Shown here: positions 8,346 through 16,797 of the stretch, one piece after another
Position numbering within the stretch: the first letter of the stretch is position 1
How the letters are laid out: each line of letters starts with the position of its first letter
Assembly: GCF_039962115.1 (NCBI RefSeq)
Contig: NZ_JAMPKJ010000004.1
Span: 96,364-160,363 of the forward strand
Reading direction: 5' to 3'
Length of the DNA: 64,000 nt
Source of the DNA: Funiculus sociatus GB2-C1
GTDB taxonomy: Bacteria; Cyanobacteriota; Cyanobacteriia; Cyanobacteriales; FACHB-T130
Program-made: the position numbers and the translations under genes
Notes under the pieces: generated by a model
Told to the model about the DNA's origin: nothing
Databases searched by the model: none
What the model saw: only the letters and a program-made list of their open reading frames with translations

Positions 8346-9590
8346 TTACAATTGGAGCTTGTCAAAAATATCTTTCATTTTAAAACCAGGCGTTTCTGGA
8401 GCGATCGCTACTACACTTCCTGCTTTTATTAACTGCGTCATTTGTCTTCGAGCTTGGGCAAAATGTAGAAGGTTAATTCCTAGTTCTTGGGCGGTACGGA
8501 TGGTTTCTCGCGATAGGAGAAGCTTGTCATCTAATCCCCAAGCTGCTGACAGTTCGCCAATTACTAAAATGATTCCTCCCCCATAACCTATTTGAATTTG
8601 CTGATTATTCAATGTAGGTAGCGCTGCAAATAAGAAAGGCTTGGTGCGTAAGGGGTGATTTCGACTCAGGCGTTTGATATCTTCTAGAGGTGTTCCTAGT
8701 TGTTGGGTGATAGCCATGACACTTTCTATCAGGTTTATGGCATCTGTGGGAGCATCTACTAGCAGAATACCGCCTGTATCTAAATAATTCCTCAAAGCTT
8801 CAAATTCTTGTTGGTTCAGATAAAGAGATCGCTTACCAGTTAGGTAAAGTAAGTCATAATCTGAAATTTTAGAGTCTGCTAAAGTTACTCGTCCAATTGT
8901 ATCTTCTCCCTGTAAACTGGGGTAAAGAGCAGCAACAGAATCTAGCAAATAGGAAAGATTAGTAAAACTGCGTTCGTCGGCGGGTTGCGATCGCATTATA
9001 TGGGCAACTCGGATAACTGCTGCTGGACGCGATCGCGCAACTGTTCGGTAGCGCAAATCTAAACTATTAACTGTCGGAAAAAATACATCCTTGGGACTCT
9101 CTAATTGTTCCGCCTCTGGTTGCAGGAGAATTCGACACAATTCCACTTCCAAATCACTAGGCGGAGCCATTTTCTCGTCAATTCTAAAAGTTTCCCTTTC
9201 AAATTCACGCGACTCTTTTCGACGCAATTTCTCTGGATCTACATAACTAACCACCAAATAAACCATTTGGGGATTTTGTGCCATCTCACCCGACACCCGA
9301 AATTCAATTGGTTCGGGAACTACAATCGGATTTCCCATTAAATCTATGGCAATTCCCGGCTGAATTTGCAGCCAACGTCCATCCCGGAATTGCGGTGCTA
9401 CATCTGCTGGTGGTGAAATCAAATGTACGCCTAAACCAGAGACAATTCCTGGCTGATTCAAGGACTGATAATGAATATTTTGGCGCTGTCGATGGTACTC
9501 ATGCGATCGCCGCCAGCGGTCGGCGTTCATTAGTAGACCGTCAGTGACGTTTAAGCGCTCTAAGGGGTTGGTGGATGGTGGGGGAAACAT
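8346..9590 (-). CDS. DUF4159-domain protein in the injection system locus
   Basis: The 414-residue protein has two parts. Residues 1-190 are beta-rich and open with MFPPPSTNPLERLNVTDGLL, a style of N-terminus reminiscent of phage and injection-system structural proteins. Residues about 190-380 match the DUF4159 pattern: a hydrophobic strand DYDLLYLTGK, then a helix with LRNYLDTGGILLVDA and the glutamine-amidotransferase-like nucleotide-binding-type fold. The catalytic Cys of true amidotransferases is not evident, so a binding or structural role is more likely. It sits between the gpI-like baseplate gene (83-base gap) and the WD40 membrane protein (64-base gap), so co-transcription is expected. 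No signal peptide or membrane segment is visible. Confidence 0.72.
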   Translation of the reverse strand: MFPPPSTNPLERLNVTDGLLMNADRWRRSHEYHRQRQNIHYQSLNQPGIVSGLGVHLISPPADVAPQFRDGRWLQIQPGIAIDLMGNPIVVPEPIEFRVSGEMAQNPQMVYLVVSYVDPEKLRRKESREFERETFRIDEKMAPPSDLEVELCRILLQPEAEQLESPKDVFFPTVNSLDLRYRTVARSRPAAVIRVAHIMRSQPADERSFTNLSYLLDSVAALYPSLQGEDTIGRVTLADSKISDYDLLYLTGKRSLYLNQQEFEALRNYLDTGGILLVDAPTDAINLIESVMAITQQLGTPLEDIKRLSRNHPLRTKPFLFAALPTLNNQQIQIGYGGGIILVIGELSAAWGLDDKLLLSRETIRTAQELGINLLHFAQARRQMTQLIKAGSVVAIAPETPGFKMKDIFDKLQL

Positions 9591-9673
9591 AGTTGCTAAA
9601 TTGCTAGTTGCTAGTTGCTAATTGCTAATTGCTAATTGCTTTTTTATTACCATTAGCCATTAGAAATTAGCGA
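9591..9673. repeat. GCTAATT heptad tract between gpI-like and DUF4159 genes
   Basis: The gap is composed of tandem heptads (GCTAGTT, GCTAATT, GCTAATT) followed by T-rich sequence and ATTAGCC units. It belongs to the same family as the tracts near 13130, 14195, 32465, 34990, 43985, 45195 and 46580. Confidence 0.75.
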
Positions 9674-10714
9674 TTAACCTGTTTCGATAGTAAGTTCGTA
9701 AGTACAGAAAGCTGGTTTTTCTTGTTCAATAATGTGGCGCACTAATCCTTCGTCAATTTGTTCTGGTCGGTCAGGACGCAGACGTACAACAAAGTGATAG
9801 GGTCGTCCGCCACCAAGCATAGAATCTTCGCTAAGGTGTGTTTCTCCTAATACAAAACCTCTCCCAAAGATTTCTTCGATACAAATATGTTTCTCAGCTT
9901 CTTGGGGTATGTGGTCGTCTAAAGGTAAATCTGTGTAGAGATGCAAATAGTGGCGCAAACCCCGTCTTGTCCCGCGCCAGCGGTAAAGTTCCACAGCTTG
10001 TCGAATTAGATAACGCTGCCGAGTCAGGCTCCAGCGGGGGTTCATGGGCCAAGCTACCCAATGAGCGAGAAAGGGTAGCATCGCCGCAGGCGCAGTCAAG
10101 GGGTCTAGGTAAGCCCACAAAGCATCCATAGACTGCACTGCGGGTTCAAAAGTCTCCTCAAAAATTTTCAAGAAGCGACCAATAAAGTCTACTTCTTGAT
10201 AGAGTGCTGGCAAAAAATTCAGGTAGAGACTGCGAGGACGTATATAGAGGTTAAAAACGGCGGATTCAATTTGTTGCCTGCCACTACCTTCTTCTACGTA
10301 GTAAACATAAAGACGGCTCTGATAATCAACTACTAGGGTTTCATCCGTCGCCAAAGATTCATTATTTTCAAAGAAGTTTGCTGGAACTTGGAAGTATAAA
10401 ACTGCATCCATCTGCTGACCGGGAGCAATTTCGTGTCCTTCCATACCGATACGACACCACTGTGGCGGGAAGCCCTCAATTTGCAGGTTCACTTGTAAGT
10501 TACGCCTTCCCAAGTTTTCTAGCTGTACAACCATTTCACTTGGTTCTTTGGGATGCACAACCAGATCGCAACTGGTAACTTGCCTGCTATTTACGCCGCC
10601 ACTCATCAACTGCGGACTATCAAAAGCATTTCCCACGGGCGCGATCGCTTGAGTGATCTGCATGGGGGTGAGTTGCAGGCGGAGAATTTTACTGTGGGAA
10701 GTGCTTTGAGTCAT
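9674..10714 (-). CDS. gpI-like baseplate protein with N-terminal Ig-like extension
   Basis: The C-terminal half (about 160-346) is a phage tail protein I-like domain: LNFLPALYQEVDF, a LDPLTAPAAMLPFLAHWV helix and VELYRWRGTRRGLRHYL are the family hallmarks (the phage-tail-protein domain found in extracellular injection systems). Family members link the baseplate wedge to fibres. Residues about 40-155 add a beta-sandwich-like domain (VVQLENLGRRNLQVNLQ) of the type also found in the two membrane proteins downstream. That extension is not part of the P2 gpI fold and may help connect the baseplate to the membrane complex. It lies 171 bases after the gpJ gene, on the same strand. Confidence 0.85.
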   Translation of the reverse strand: MTQSTSHSKILRLQLTPMQITQAIAPVGNAFDSPQLMSGGVNSRQVTSCDLVVHPKEPSEMVVQLENLGRRNLQVNLQIEGFPPQWCRIGMEGHEIAPGQQMDAVLYFQVPANFFENNESLATDETLVVDYQSRLYVYYVEEGSGRQQIESAVFNLYIRPRSLYLNFLPALYQEVDFIGRFLKIFEETFEPAVQSMDALWAYLDPLTAPAAMLPFLAHWVAWPMNPRWSLTRQRYLIRQAVELYRWRGTRRGLRHYLHLYTDLPLDDHIPQEAEKHICIEEIFGRGFVLGETHLSEDSMLGGGRPYHFVVRLRPDRPEQIDEGLVRHIIEQEKPAFCTYELTIETG

Positions 10715-10885
10715 GGTCAGAACTGAGTAAGGAGCAGTGAGGACTAAGTGAAACAGTAAAAGAGTTAGGAAGAAGTATGAATTTCAATTTTTCTACTTTT
10801 TCCTGTGTTGCTTTTAACTTTCCTTGTTCATACTCATGCCTCATTTGTGATACATTAATCCTCCTTGCACTATAAGTTGAGGTAT

Positions 10886-13117
10886 TTACTGGATAATATT
10901 CACGACGTGACCGGAACGCAGTTGATTATTCCGCCAAGAACAGACTAAACCGAGGGGGCCCGGATCGATGACGGGGTTTTGGGGCAATGTTCGCACCCAA
11001 GTTTGTTCCTGCTTACGCAACTCAAACAGCTGGACAACACCTAAATAACGCACACCGGGGATTTGCTGGAATAAGGTGACAATATCTGAAGGATAGACGG
11101 GACGACCGAAAGGCCAGCCTGTGCCATCCATGCCTCCGGTAAGTGGATTTAAAAAGCGGTACAAAGCGACGCGCAATTTTAAGAGAATGTCTTCTTGGGC
11201 GCGGGGATTTTTGTATTCTGGCTCTAGTGCGACTTCGGTTTGAACTGCGACTCCGACATATTCGGGTGCTTGCAGTTGTACGTGAACTCCCAGTAGTCGG
11301 CGTTCGTCCAGGTAAGCGTGAATTTGTTCTTTGAGTTGGGGAGTCAGGGAAAGTAAATCCGGGTGAATGCCAACGCCTTGCGCGATCGCATCTGTATTTG
11401 CTTGCGGCACCAGCAGCATCCGTACTGTCCCGGCTTGTTCGCTGGTACTTGGTGGCAAGCACAGGGTGCGGGCAACGGCACCACCACCAGCTTGTAGCGT
11501 CAGTACCTCGAAGTCTTCTGGGGTGACGGCGCGATCGCGAGTCCGGAGCATTGCAGGCACTCTGATTACCGCATCTTCCAAAGATTCGGCATCGGCTCCA
11601 TTGCGGGCTGGTGTATGATTTATTACTCTGGCAACGTAGGGAAGCGCTGACTTGGGTACGGTAATTGTCCCCCGTTGGACATTTCCTTTACGACCGCCGC
11701 CTGTGCGGTATGCAACCATGCGAATCACGGAACCTTTGGGAGGTACTGCGCCATATTGACGTTCTAGCGATCGCACGTCTGCGGGGATTGGGGTTTGGGC
11801 ATTCAGCATTGGGGATTGGGAATTGATCGCAGCCCGTCCCCAGTCTCCAGCCGTCTGCGTTCTAGCACGCAACTGCGTCTGCTGCTGAAGGTGGGCTGGC
11901 TCTCGAATCAAGGGGCCAAACTGAACCAACCCGGTACGCGAATCGATGGTGTAGTGCAGATCCTGGGAACCAGATTCGGCAAAATCACTTACCTCTGTCC
12001 AAGCTTGAGGTAATGCTCCCGGCGGACTCACCAAAATGTATTCATCTTCCCGGCGAGTCAAGATGGGAACCCCCTGCAATTGGAAAGTTTGACCGGGCGA
12101 ACCGTCACTTTCTCCCAGAAGTTCATTTCTAATTATCTCACTTTGAGAAGCACCCACGCTGCCGCCAATTGCTCTGGCAGACAAACCCACAATCCGGGGG
12201 GAATTACTGTAACCTGGTTGCGTGGTGTCTATATGACTGTATACGCAACGCAGCCACCGCCCCTGATAGGTGAGGAAGTGGGACACGGGCCAGCGCTGGG
12301 GCATATGCAGGACTACATCTGCGCTTTGGATGGGATTGCTGCCAGTGCGATCGATTTCGCTAAAACTGAATCCTTTGGTGCTATCATCTGATTCCTGCAA
12401 CAGAACCTGCTGCCAATAAGCACCATTCCAAGCTTCCCAGCGACGGGGAGGAGCCTCCGGGTTAATGCCAGTAGAGGTAGCTGCTTCGCCTTTGAATTTG
12501 AGTGCTAGAACATTACCTTCGCACTCGTCCTCTGGATTGAACACCAGATAAAAGCAATTTCCCGGATCGGGTTGGTCGTCAAAGATGGAGAGATTTGTAC
12601 CCGCCCATTCGCCATTAGGACGGAATGTCCAGAGATTCGTGAAGCGATCGCGCAACATCTGGGGTGTATCTTCCACACTCTGCGCCGTCAGAAAGTGGCG
12701 GATGTTAGGCTTACCAATCACCAACGGACGATCGGTGCTGAAAACAATCGCCGGATCAGTTTCTGTCCGCAATGTTGCCAACTCCACCCCAGATGGAATA
12801 GTGTACGGTTCGGGCAGTGCAGCACTTAGATAAAAAGTCAAGTCTGTCTGAGCCGGAACCGGAGCTTGCAGGCGAACCCCTAATAACTCTAGAAAAGCAA
12901 CATAGTTGCGACGGGGAACCTGATTAAACCGCAGCAACATTTGGTCAGTCAGCCAGGCAAATAGCTCAATCAGCGTGATTCCAGGGTCGCTGGGGTTGTA
13001 ATTCGTCCACTCCGGACAGTAGCGAGGAATCCGCAGAATGCACTCATCTACTAAATCTTTGAATGTCCGATCGTCTAAATCGGACTTCGGTAACTTCGGT
13101 AAAAAATCAAAATCCAT
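10886..13117 (-). CDS. gpJ-like baseplate assembly protein (Afp11/Pvc11-type wedge)
   Basis: This 743-residue protein is a baseplate J/gp6-like wedge subunit. The N-terminus carries the typical FKDLVDECILRIPRYCPEWTN and DPGITLIELFAWLTDQMLLRFNQVP sequence, and the C-terminal third has the conserved PEDFEVLTLQAGG and RRLLGVHVQLQAP regions. In contractile systems it forms the ring around the spike hub that triggers sheath contraction. Between residues about 422 and 446 the reading frame runs through STRR heptad DNA (11782-11852), giving a Ser/Gln/Pro-rich insert (SQSPMLNAQTPIP) just before a normal conserved stretch. This suggests an in-frame repeat insertion that the protein tolerates. The gene follows gp25 by 91 bases. 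Confidence 0.93.
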   Translation of the reverse strand: MDFDFLPKLPKSDLDDRTFKDLVDECILRIPRYCPEWTNYNPSDPGITLIELFAWLTDQMLLRFNQVPRRNYVAFLELLGVRLQAPVPAQTDLTFYLSAALPEPYTIPSGVELATLRTETDPAIVFSTDRPLVIGKPNIRHFLTAQSVEDTPQMLRDRFTNLWTFRPNGEWAGTNLSIFDDQPDPGNCFYLVFNPEDECEGNVLALKFKGEAATSTGINPEAPPRRWEAWNGAYWQQVLLQESDDSTKGFSFSEIDRTGSNPIQSADVVLHMPQRWPVSHFLTYQGRWLRCVYSHIDTTQPGYSNSPRIVGLSARAIGGSVGASQSEIIRNELLGESDGSPGQTFQLQGVPILTRREDEYILVSPPGALPQAWTEVSDFAESGSQDLHYTIDSRTGLVQFGPLIREPAHLQQQTQLRARTQTAGDWGRAAINSQSPMLNAQTPIPADVRSLERQYGAVPPKGSVIRMVAYRTGGGRKGNVQRGTITVPKSALPYVARVINHTPARNGADAESLEDAVIRVPAMLRTRDRAVTPEDFEVLTLQAGGGAVARTLCLPPSTSEQAGTVRMLLVPQANTDAIAQGVGIHPDLLSLTPQLKEQIHAYLDERRLLGVHVQLQAPEYVGVAVQTEVALEPEYKNPRAQEDILLKLRVALYRFLNPLTGGMDGTGWPFGRPVYPSDIVTLFQQIPGVRYLGVVQLFELRKQEQTWVRTLPQNPVIDPGPLGLVCSWRNNQLRSGHVVNIIQ
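11782..11852. repeat. In-frame STRR heptads inside the gpJ-like gene
   Basis: GGGGATTGGGG and CATTGGGGATTGGGAATT on the plus strand, followed by GTCCCCAGTCTCCAG, are the same heptads seen in intergenic STRR tracts. The gpJ frame reads through without a stop. Confidence 0.7.
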
Positions 13118-13208
13118 TATTAATAGTTAATAGGTAATAGGTAATTGCTAAAAGTTAAGAGGCGAAGAATTAACACTTAAGAGTTATTAATTCAAAACTG
13201 CTCATCTT

Positions 13209-13625
13209 TTAACTATCATTTCCCCCGTTCAGGTAGAAAGGATAAACCAAGCTCCCACGATCGTAACTGCCCTTAGCGTGGTACTCAATAATGATATCCA
13301 CACGGCCGCGAATCGGATCGGGTTCAGTACGCACCACATCCAGAACTATGCGAGGCTCCCACATTTCCAGAGCTTCCTGTACGTGAAGACGTAATAGCAG
13401 TAGGGTTTGGGTGTTCATGGGCGCAAAGACCATTTCCGACAGACGCGATCCAAAATTAGGTCGGTATACCCTTTCACCTATCTGAGTTTGCAGGATAATC
13501 CGAATCGACTCTTCGATGTTGCGCTCTGCCGAACTGAGTTGAAGCCCTCCCTGTACGTTCACCCGTAGTGGGAAAGACCAGCCCGTACCCAGGTGGCTGT
13601 GCTGCCTATCAGTTCCTTCTGGCAT
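13209..13625 (-). CDS. GPW/gp25-family baseplate protein (Afp9/Pvc9-type)
   Basis: The 138-residue protein matches gp25/lysozyme-like baseplate wedge proteins: GWSFPLRVNVQGGLQLSS at the N-terminus, IRIILQTQIGERVYRPNFGS in the middle (the family-typical GER-x-x-x-P-x-F-G-S motif) and EPRIVLDVV later. In phage T4, T6SS and extracellular injection systems this protein clamps wedge subunits to the hub and first sheath ring. Despite the historical name, no lysozyme activity is expected. Length is normal for the family. It is 91 bases upstream of gpJ and 207 bases after PAAR; the latter gap holds a strong hairpin. Confidence 0.95.
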   Translation of the reverse strand: MPEGTDRQHSHLGTGWSFPLRVNVQGGLQLSSAERNIEESIRIILQTQIGERVYRPNFGSRLSEMVFAPMNTQTLLLLRLHVQEALEMWEPRIVLDVVRTEPDPIRGRVDIIIEYHAKGSYDRGSLVYPFYLNGGNDS

Positions 13626-13748
13626 ACAAGTGACTTTTTGCCTAGCATCGCAGTCACTTTACTCTAGCTGCTCTTTCCAAGAGTATTCGCCAAAAGTCGA
13701 GTTACTCTTAACAACGCTTTAGAATTACTAAGTTGTAGGTTGGGTCAC

Positions 13749-13785
13749 AGGAACGAAACCGAACACAGTGCTGGGTTTCGTTCCT
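13749..13785. repeat. Hairpin repeat between PAAR and gp25 genes
   Basis: A perfect 12-bp inverted repeat (AGGAACGAAACC with GGTTTCGTTCCT) encloses a 13-base loop. There is no T-run, so it looks like a dispersed hairpin repeat rather than a classic terminator, although it could attenuate transcription toward gp25. Confidence 0.65.
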
Positions 13786-13832
13786 TAAAAGGGGAAGTCA
13801 ATACTTGGAAGAGAATAAATCGCAATTAGCGA

Positions 13833-14129
13833 TTAAGGGATAACTAATACGGTGGCTCCCGTGGCGATAACAGGTAAAGAAATGGGAACTGGCACGGGGG
13901 CGGGGGGAGTGACTCCCACAGCCATAGTACCCATATGAGCTACTGGACGACCGCAAGCCAGGACGGTGACAGAACAAGGCATAGCTAGAACGCCAGTGGC
14001 TATTGTCGGGCCTGCGACGGCATCTCCCATACAAGCTATAGGCCGTCCCATAACTAGCACGGTTGGTGCGCCTGGGCCAATAATGGGACTACCGCCAGCG
14101 ACATCACCGATTACTGCTACTGGTAACAT
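13833..14129 (-). CDS. PAAR-repeat spike-tip protein (Afp10/Pvc10-type)
   Basis: This small 98-residue protein has the PAAR pattern: glycine/proline-rich hydrophobic segments with regularly placed Cys and His (PIACMGD, MPCSVTVLACGRPVAHMG). PAAR proteins form a sharp cone on the end of the VgrG trimer, with Cys/His residues that can bind a metal ion, and help pierce the target membrane. It carries no C-terminal toxin extension, so it is a plain tip. It lies 122 bases downstream of the VgrG-like gene. Confidence 0.93.
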   Translation of the reverse strand: MLPVAVIGDVAGGSPIIGPGAPTVLVMGRPIACMGDAVAGPTIATGVLAMPCSVTVLACGRPVAHMGTMAVGVTPPAPVPVPISLPVIATGATVLVIP

Positions 14130-14250
14130 GGCAATCTTCCTTCTGCTAATGGGGCTAATTGCTATTTGGTTGATTGTGGGGCAATTTTTTATGATTAGCC
14201 ATTAGCCATTAGTAGCGATTAGTAGCGATCGCGCACTATATCACACCATA

Positions 14251-16380
14251 TCAACAGTTAAGTCGAATCAAAGGCGCTGTCATGCTAGCTGTGGCAGCTG
14301 CCATAATCGCCACCGCCGCACCCGCTTGCAGACTCAGCGCCGCCGCAGACTGCACACTCACAGCCGCACCAGACTGCGCCGACAAAGCACCGCCAGATTG
14401 CAGAGACAAAGCCGCACCAGATTTCATAGTGGCAGCACCCCCAGACTTCAAGTCTAAGATGCCGCCTGCTTGAACGCTTAACTTGGCTGCGGTTTGCAAT
14501 TCTATGCCAGTAGGAGCCAGTTTTATAGCGCTAGGGCCTGATTGCAGCAAAATCTCCATTGGTGCGGAAATACTAATTTTTTGCACCGCCTCCATTTTGA
14601 TACTATTGGTCATGTCATTCATCAGCACCTTCTGACCGCCGCTGGTTGTGATGTCTAACTTCTTACCTTGATCGTCTATGAGTATCTTATGACCCCCCTT
14701 AGTCTTAATTTCGATCTTCTTATTCTGATCGTCTAGGCGCACATAATGACCGTCAGTGGTTTTAATTTCCACAAATTTGTCACTGTCATTCATGTGTAAT
14801 TTATGACCGCCTATAGTCTCGACATAGACACCAGCTTTGCTGCTGTCTTTATCCTCTTCCACAAACTGCATTTTATGCCCAACACGGGTTTTAATAGTCC
14901 GTAAGCGTACCTTGCCTTCACCTGAGATACTGTTATCGACTGTTTCCGGCGGCGCATCCTTACCGTTCCAAACCCCACCAATAACATAGGGGCGATGAAT
15001 GTCGCCGTGTTCAAAGGCTACCAGCACCTCGTCGTTAATCTCCGGCAGACAGTCGAAGCCGCGAGTGGTTCCTGCTCCCACCCCCACTACTCTCGCCCAG
15101 TTGCTTTCGTGGGCGCTGGCATTATCTTCTGGAGTTAGGGTAGGAAACTTTACCCTAACTCGCCCCCATTTTTTCGGGTCTTTGTTATTGGTAACAATCC
15201 CCACTAACATAGTTTGTCCCGGTCGCAGGCGAGTTTGCGGAGATAGAGTTGTCAGCAAATCTCCTCCCCGCAAACCTCTGACACTAAACTCGGTACTGTA
15301 ATAGCGGTCTTGATAGTTTTGACGAGTTTCGGTGACGTAATATTTGCCGCTATACTTTCCCATACCTGATAGTTCTACTACCCGTCCCGGTCGAATTCGC
15401 GGATCTCCCTCAGCTTTTGCATCAGCATAGACAAATTCTCCGCTTAGCTCGTTATACAGGGCTTGAGCTATTTTATCAGCTTCCTTTTGGCTGTAGACTG
15501 CTTGATCTACCACAATCATTTTCGGTGCCTGATTCTCTAGCCCGAATTTAGTGCTAGTGCTTTTACCTTTGCCGTGTTCGGTATCAGTAATTACTACATC
15601 TGATTGACTATTTTTACTGGATGTAATTGCTGTTTTGTTTTGGTAATCCCAACCCCTCACTTCTACAGCACTTACCTGTTCAGCGCTGGTGACTCGTACC
15701 TGAAAACTATGTATTTCTTGCAACCACTTAAGGGTTAAAGTATCGCCTGCTACAGGTTTGCGGAAATGCAGCTTGCTATCTTGTACAAATAATTCAAAGC
15801 CATGCCGCGCCGCCCTTTCCCGCAGAAATTCCATGTTGGTTTGATTTTCTTGGAAAACATAGCCAACCGGATCTCCAAAACCATAAGGGCCGCCGCTCTC
15901 ATCAATTGTGCCAGCGGTCATCCCCACTTCACCGATAATCTGCCGCACAATGTCAGTATCACTCATGTTTTGGAAAGAACGGTTATAGCGTCCCCGGTGC
16001 AGGCGGTGAGATACGTCGTAACCGCGAATGATAACGGGTGCCTGGGATTGACTAGAAAAGTGAGTTTCGATCCCAGTGATTTCCCCTTTGAGAATATCTC
16101 CTCGCTGTGCCTCATCAAAGTCTAAATCTTCTGTGGTGCTGGAGGCTAAACCGAGCTGGACAGATTTACCAATTGTAAAGAGATTGTCGTACTTCCAAAG
16201 CTGCTCGGAGTCGCGACCTGGAAAGTAGTCATTGCGGACGACTAAAGTAAACATTGCCGGGAGATGGAGGCTTTCTTCGACGGAGATTTGAAGAATATCC
16301 TCTGCCAATCCCGCCGGAGCATCCTGTCCGTCAATTTTGATTAGGGGACGAGATATGTAACGGATGGTATTTTGTGGCAT
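14251..16380 (-). CDS. VgrG-like spike protein (Afp8/Pvc8-type)
   Basis: The 709-residue protein has the phage late-control gpD/VgrG fold: an N-terminal gp27-like hub (about 1-350; QNMSDTDIVRQIIGEVGM and ENQTNMEFLRERAARHGFELF are typical), an OB/gp5-like domain (about 375-470) ending with EINDEVLVAFEHGD and PYVIGGVWNG, and a C-terminal beta-helix of ~21-residue repeats (GGHKLHMND, GHYVRLDD, GGHKILIDD, GGQKVLMND) that then becomes Ala/Gly/Ser-rich. It forms the trimeric needle capped by PAAR. The stop is at 14251, followed by GCTAATN heptads. This is the first gene of the block; the next gene upstream is an unrelated aldo/keto reductase transcribed the same way. Confidence 0.95.
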   Translation of the reverse strand: MPQNTIRYISRPLIKIDGQDAPAGLAEDILQISVEESLHLPAMFTLVVRNDYFPGRDSEQLWKYDNLFTIGKSVQLGLASSTTEDLDFDEAQRGDILKGEITGIETHFSSQSQAPVIIRGYDVSHRLHRGRYNRSFQNMSDTDIVRQIIGEVGMTAGTIDESGGPYGFGDPVGYVFQENQTNMEFLRERAARHGFELFVQDSKLHFRKPVAGDTLTLKWLQEIHSFQVRVTSAEQVSAVEVRGWDYQNKTAITSSKNSQSDVVITDTEHGKGKSTSTKFGLENQAPKMIVVDQAVYSQKEADKIAQALYNELSGEFVYADAKAEGDPRIRPGRVVELSGMGKYSGKYYVTETRQNYQDRYYSTEFSVRGLRGGDLLTTLSPQTRLRPGQTMLVGIVTNNKDPKKWGRVRVKFPTLTPEDNASAHESNWARVVGVGAGTTRGFDCLPEINDEVLVAFEHGDIHRPYVIGGVWNGKDAPPETVDNSISGEGKVRLRTIKTRVGHKMQFVEEDKDSSKAGVYVETIGGHKLHMNDSDKFVEIKTTDGHYVRLDDQNKKIEIKTKGGHKILIDDQGKKLDITTSGGQKVLMNDMTNSIKMEAVQKISISAPMEILLQSGPSAIKLAPTGIELQTAAKLSVQAGGILDLKSGGAATMKSGAALSLQSGGALSAQSGAAVSVQSAAALSLQAGAAVAIMAAATASMTAPLIRLNC

Positions 16381-16797
16381 TTGTATACAAAGTGTAAATA
16401 ATTTTTGATTTTAAATTTTTGATTTTGGATTTAAGGCTGAAGGGGAATCTTTTTTATTTTGGTATTTGAACCTTCGGGGCGATATGAACTATTGTGAATT
16501 AACCCGCACAGACATCAATCTAAAATCTCAAATTCAAAAAAGGAGCTGAGAGCCAGCTTAAAAGAGTCTCTACGTCCTCGCCAATCCTCCAAAGGTCGAA
16601 TCCAAAGCTTTTTTCTTGTGGTTCCGGATGAAGCGATCGCTTCATGCTAGCAAATGTAAGCTCACAGGCTAGAAGCCTCGATACTCAAAGAACAAAGCCT
16701 ACCAACGCAACGGCTAATACTATCAAGCCGTTGCGTTGGCTGGCGAGAGTTTGTTTAGCCGCGACTTTAGTCGTCGGACATTTTTACTACAGGACTG
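16381..16797. promoter_or_regulatory. Upstream region of the injection-system block
   Basis: These 417 bases lie between the end of the aldo/keto reductase gene and the VgrG start and should contain the operon promoter. The VgrG-proximal 60 bases are AT-rich. At 16702-16739 there is a perfect 14-bp inverted repeat (CCAACGCAACGGCT and its complement, 10-base loop) that could end the reductase transcript. A plus-strand ORF across 16644-16907 has no family resemblance. Confidence 0.4.
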
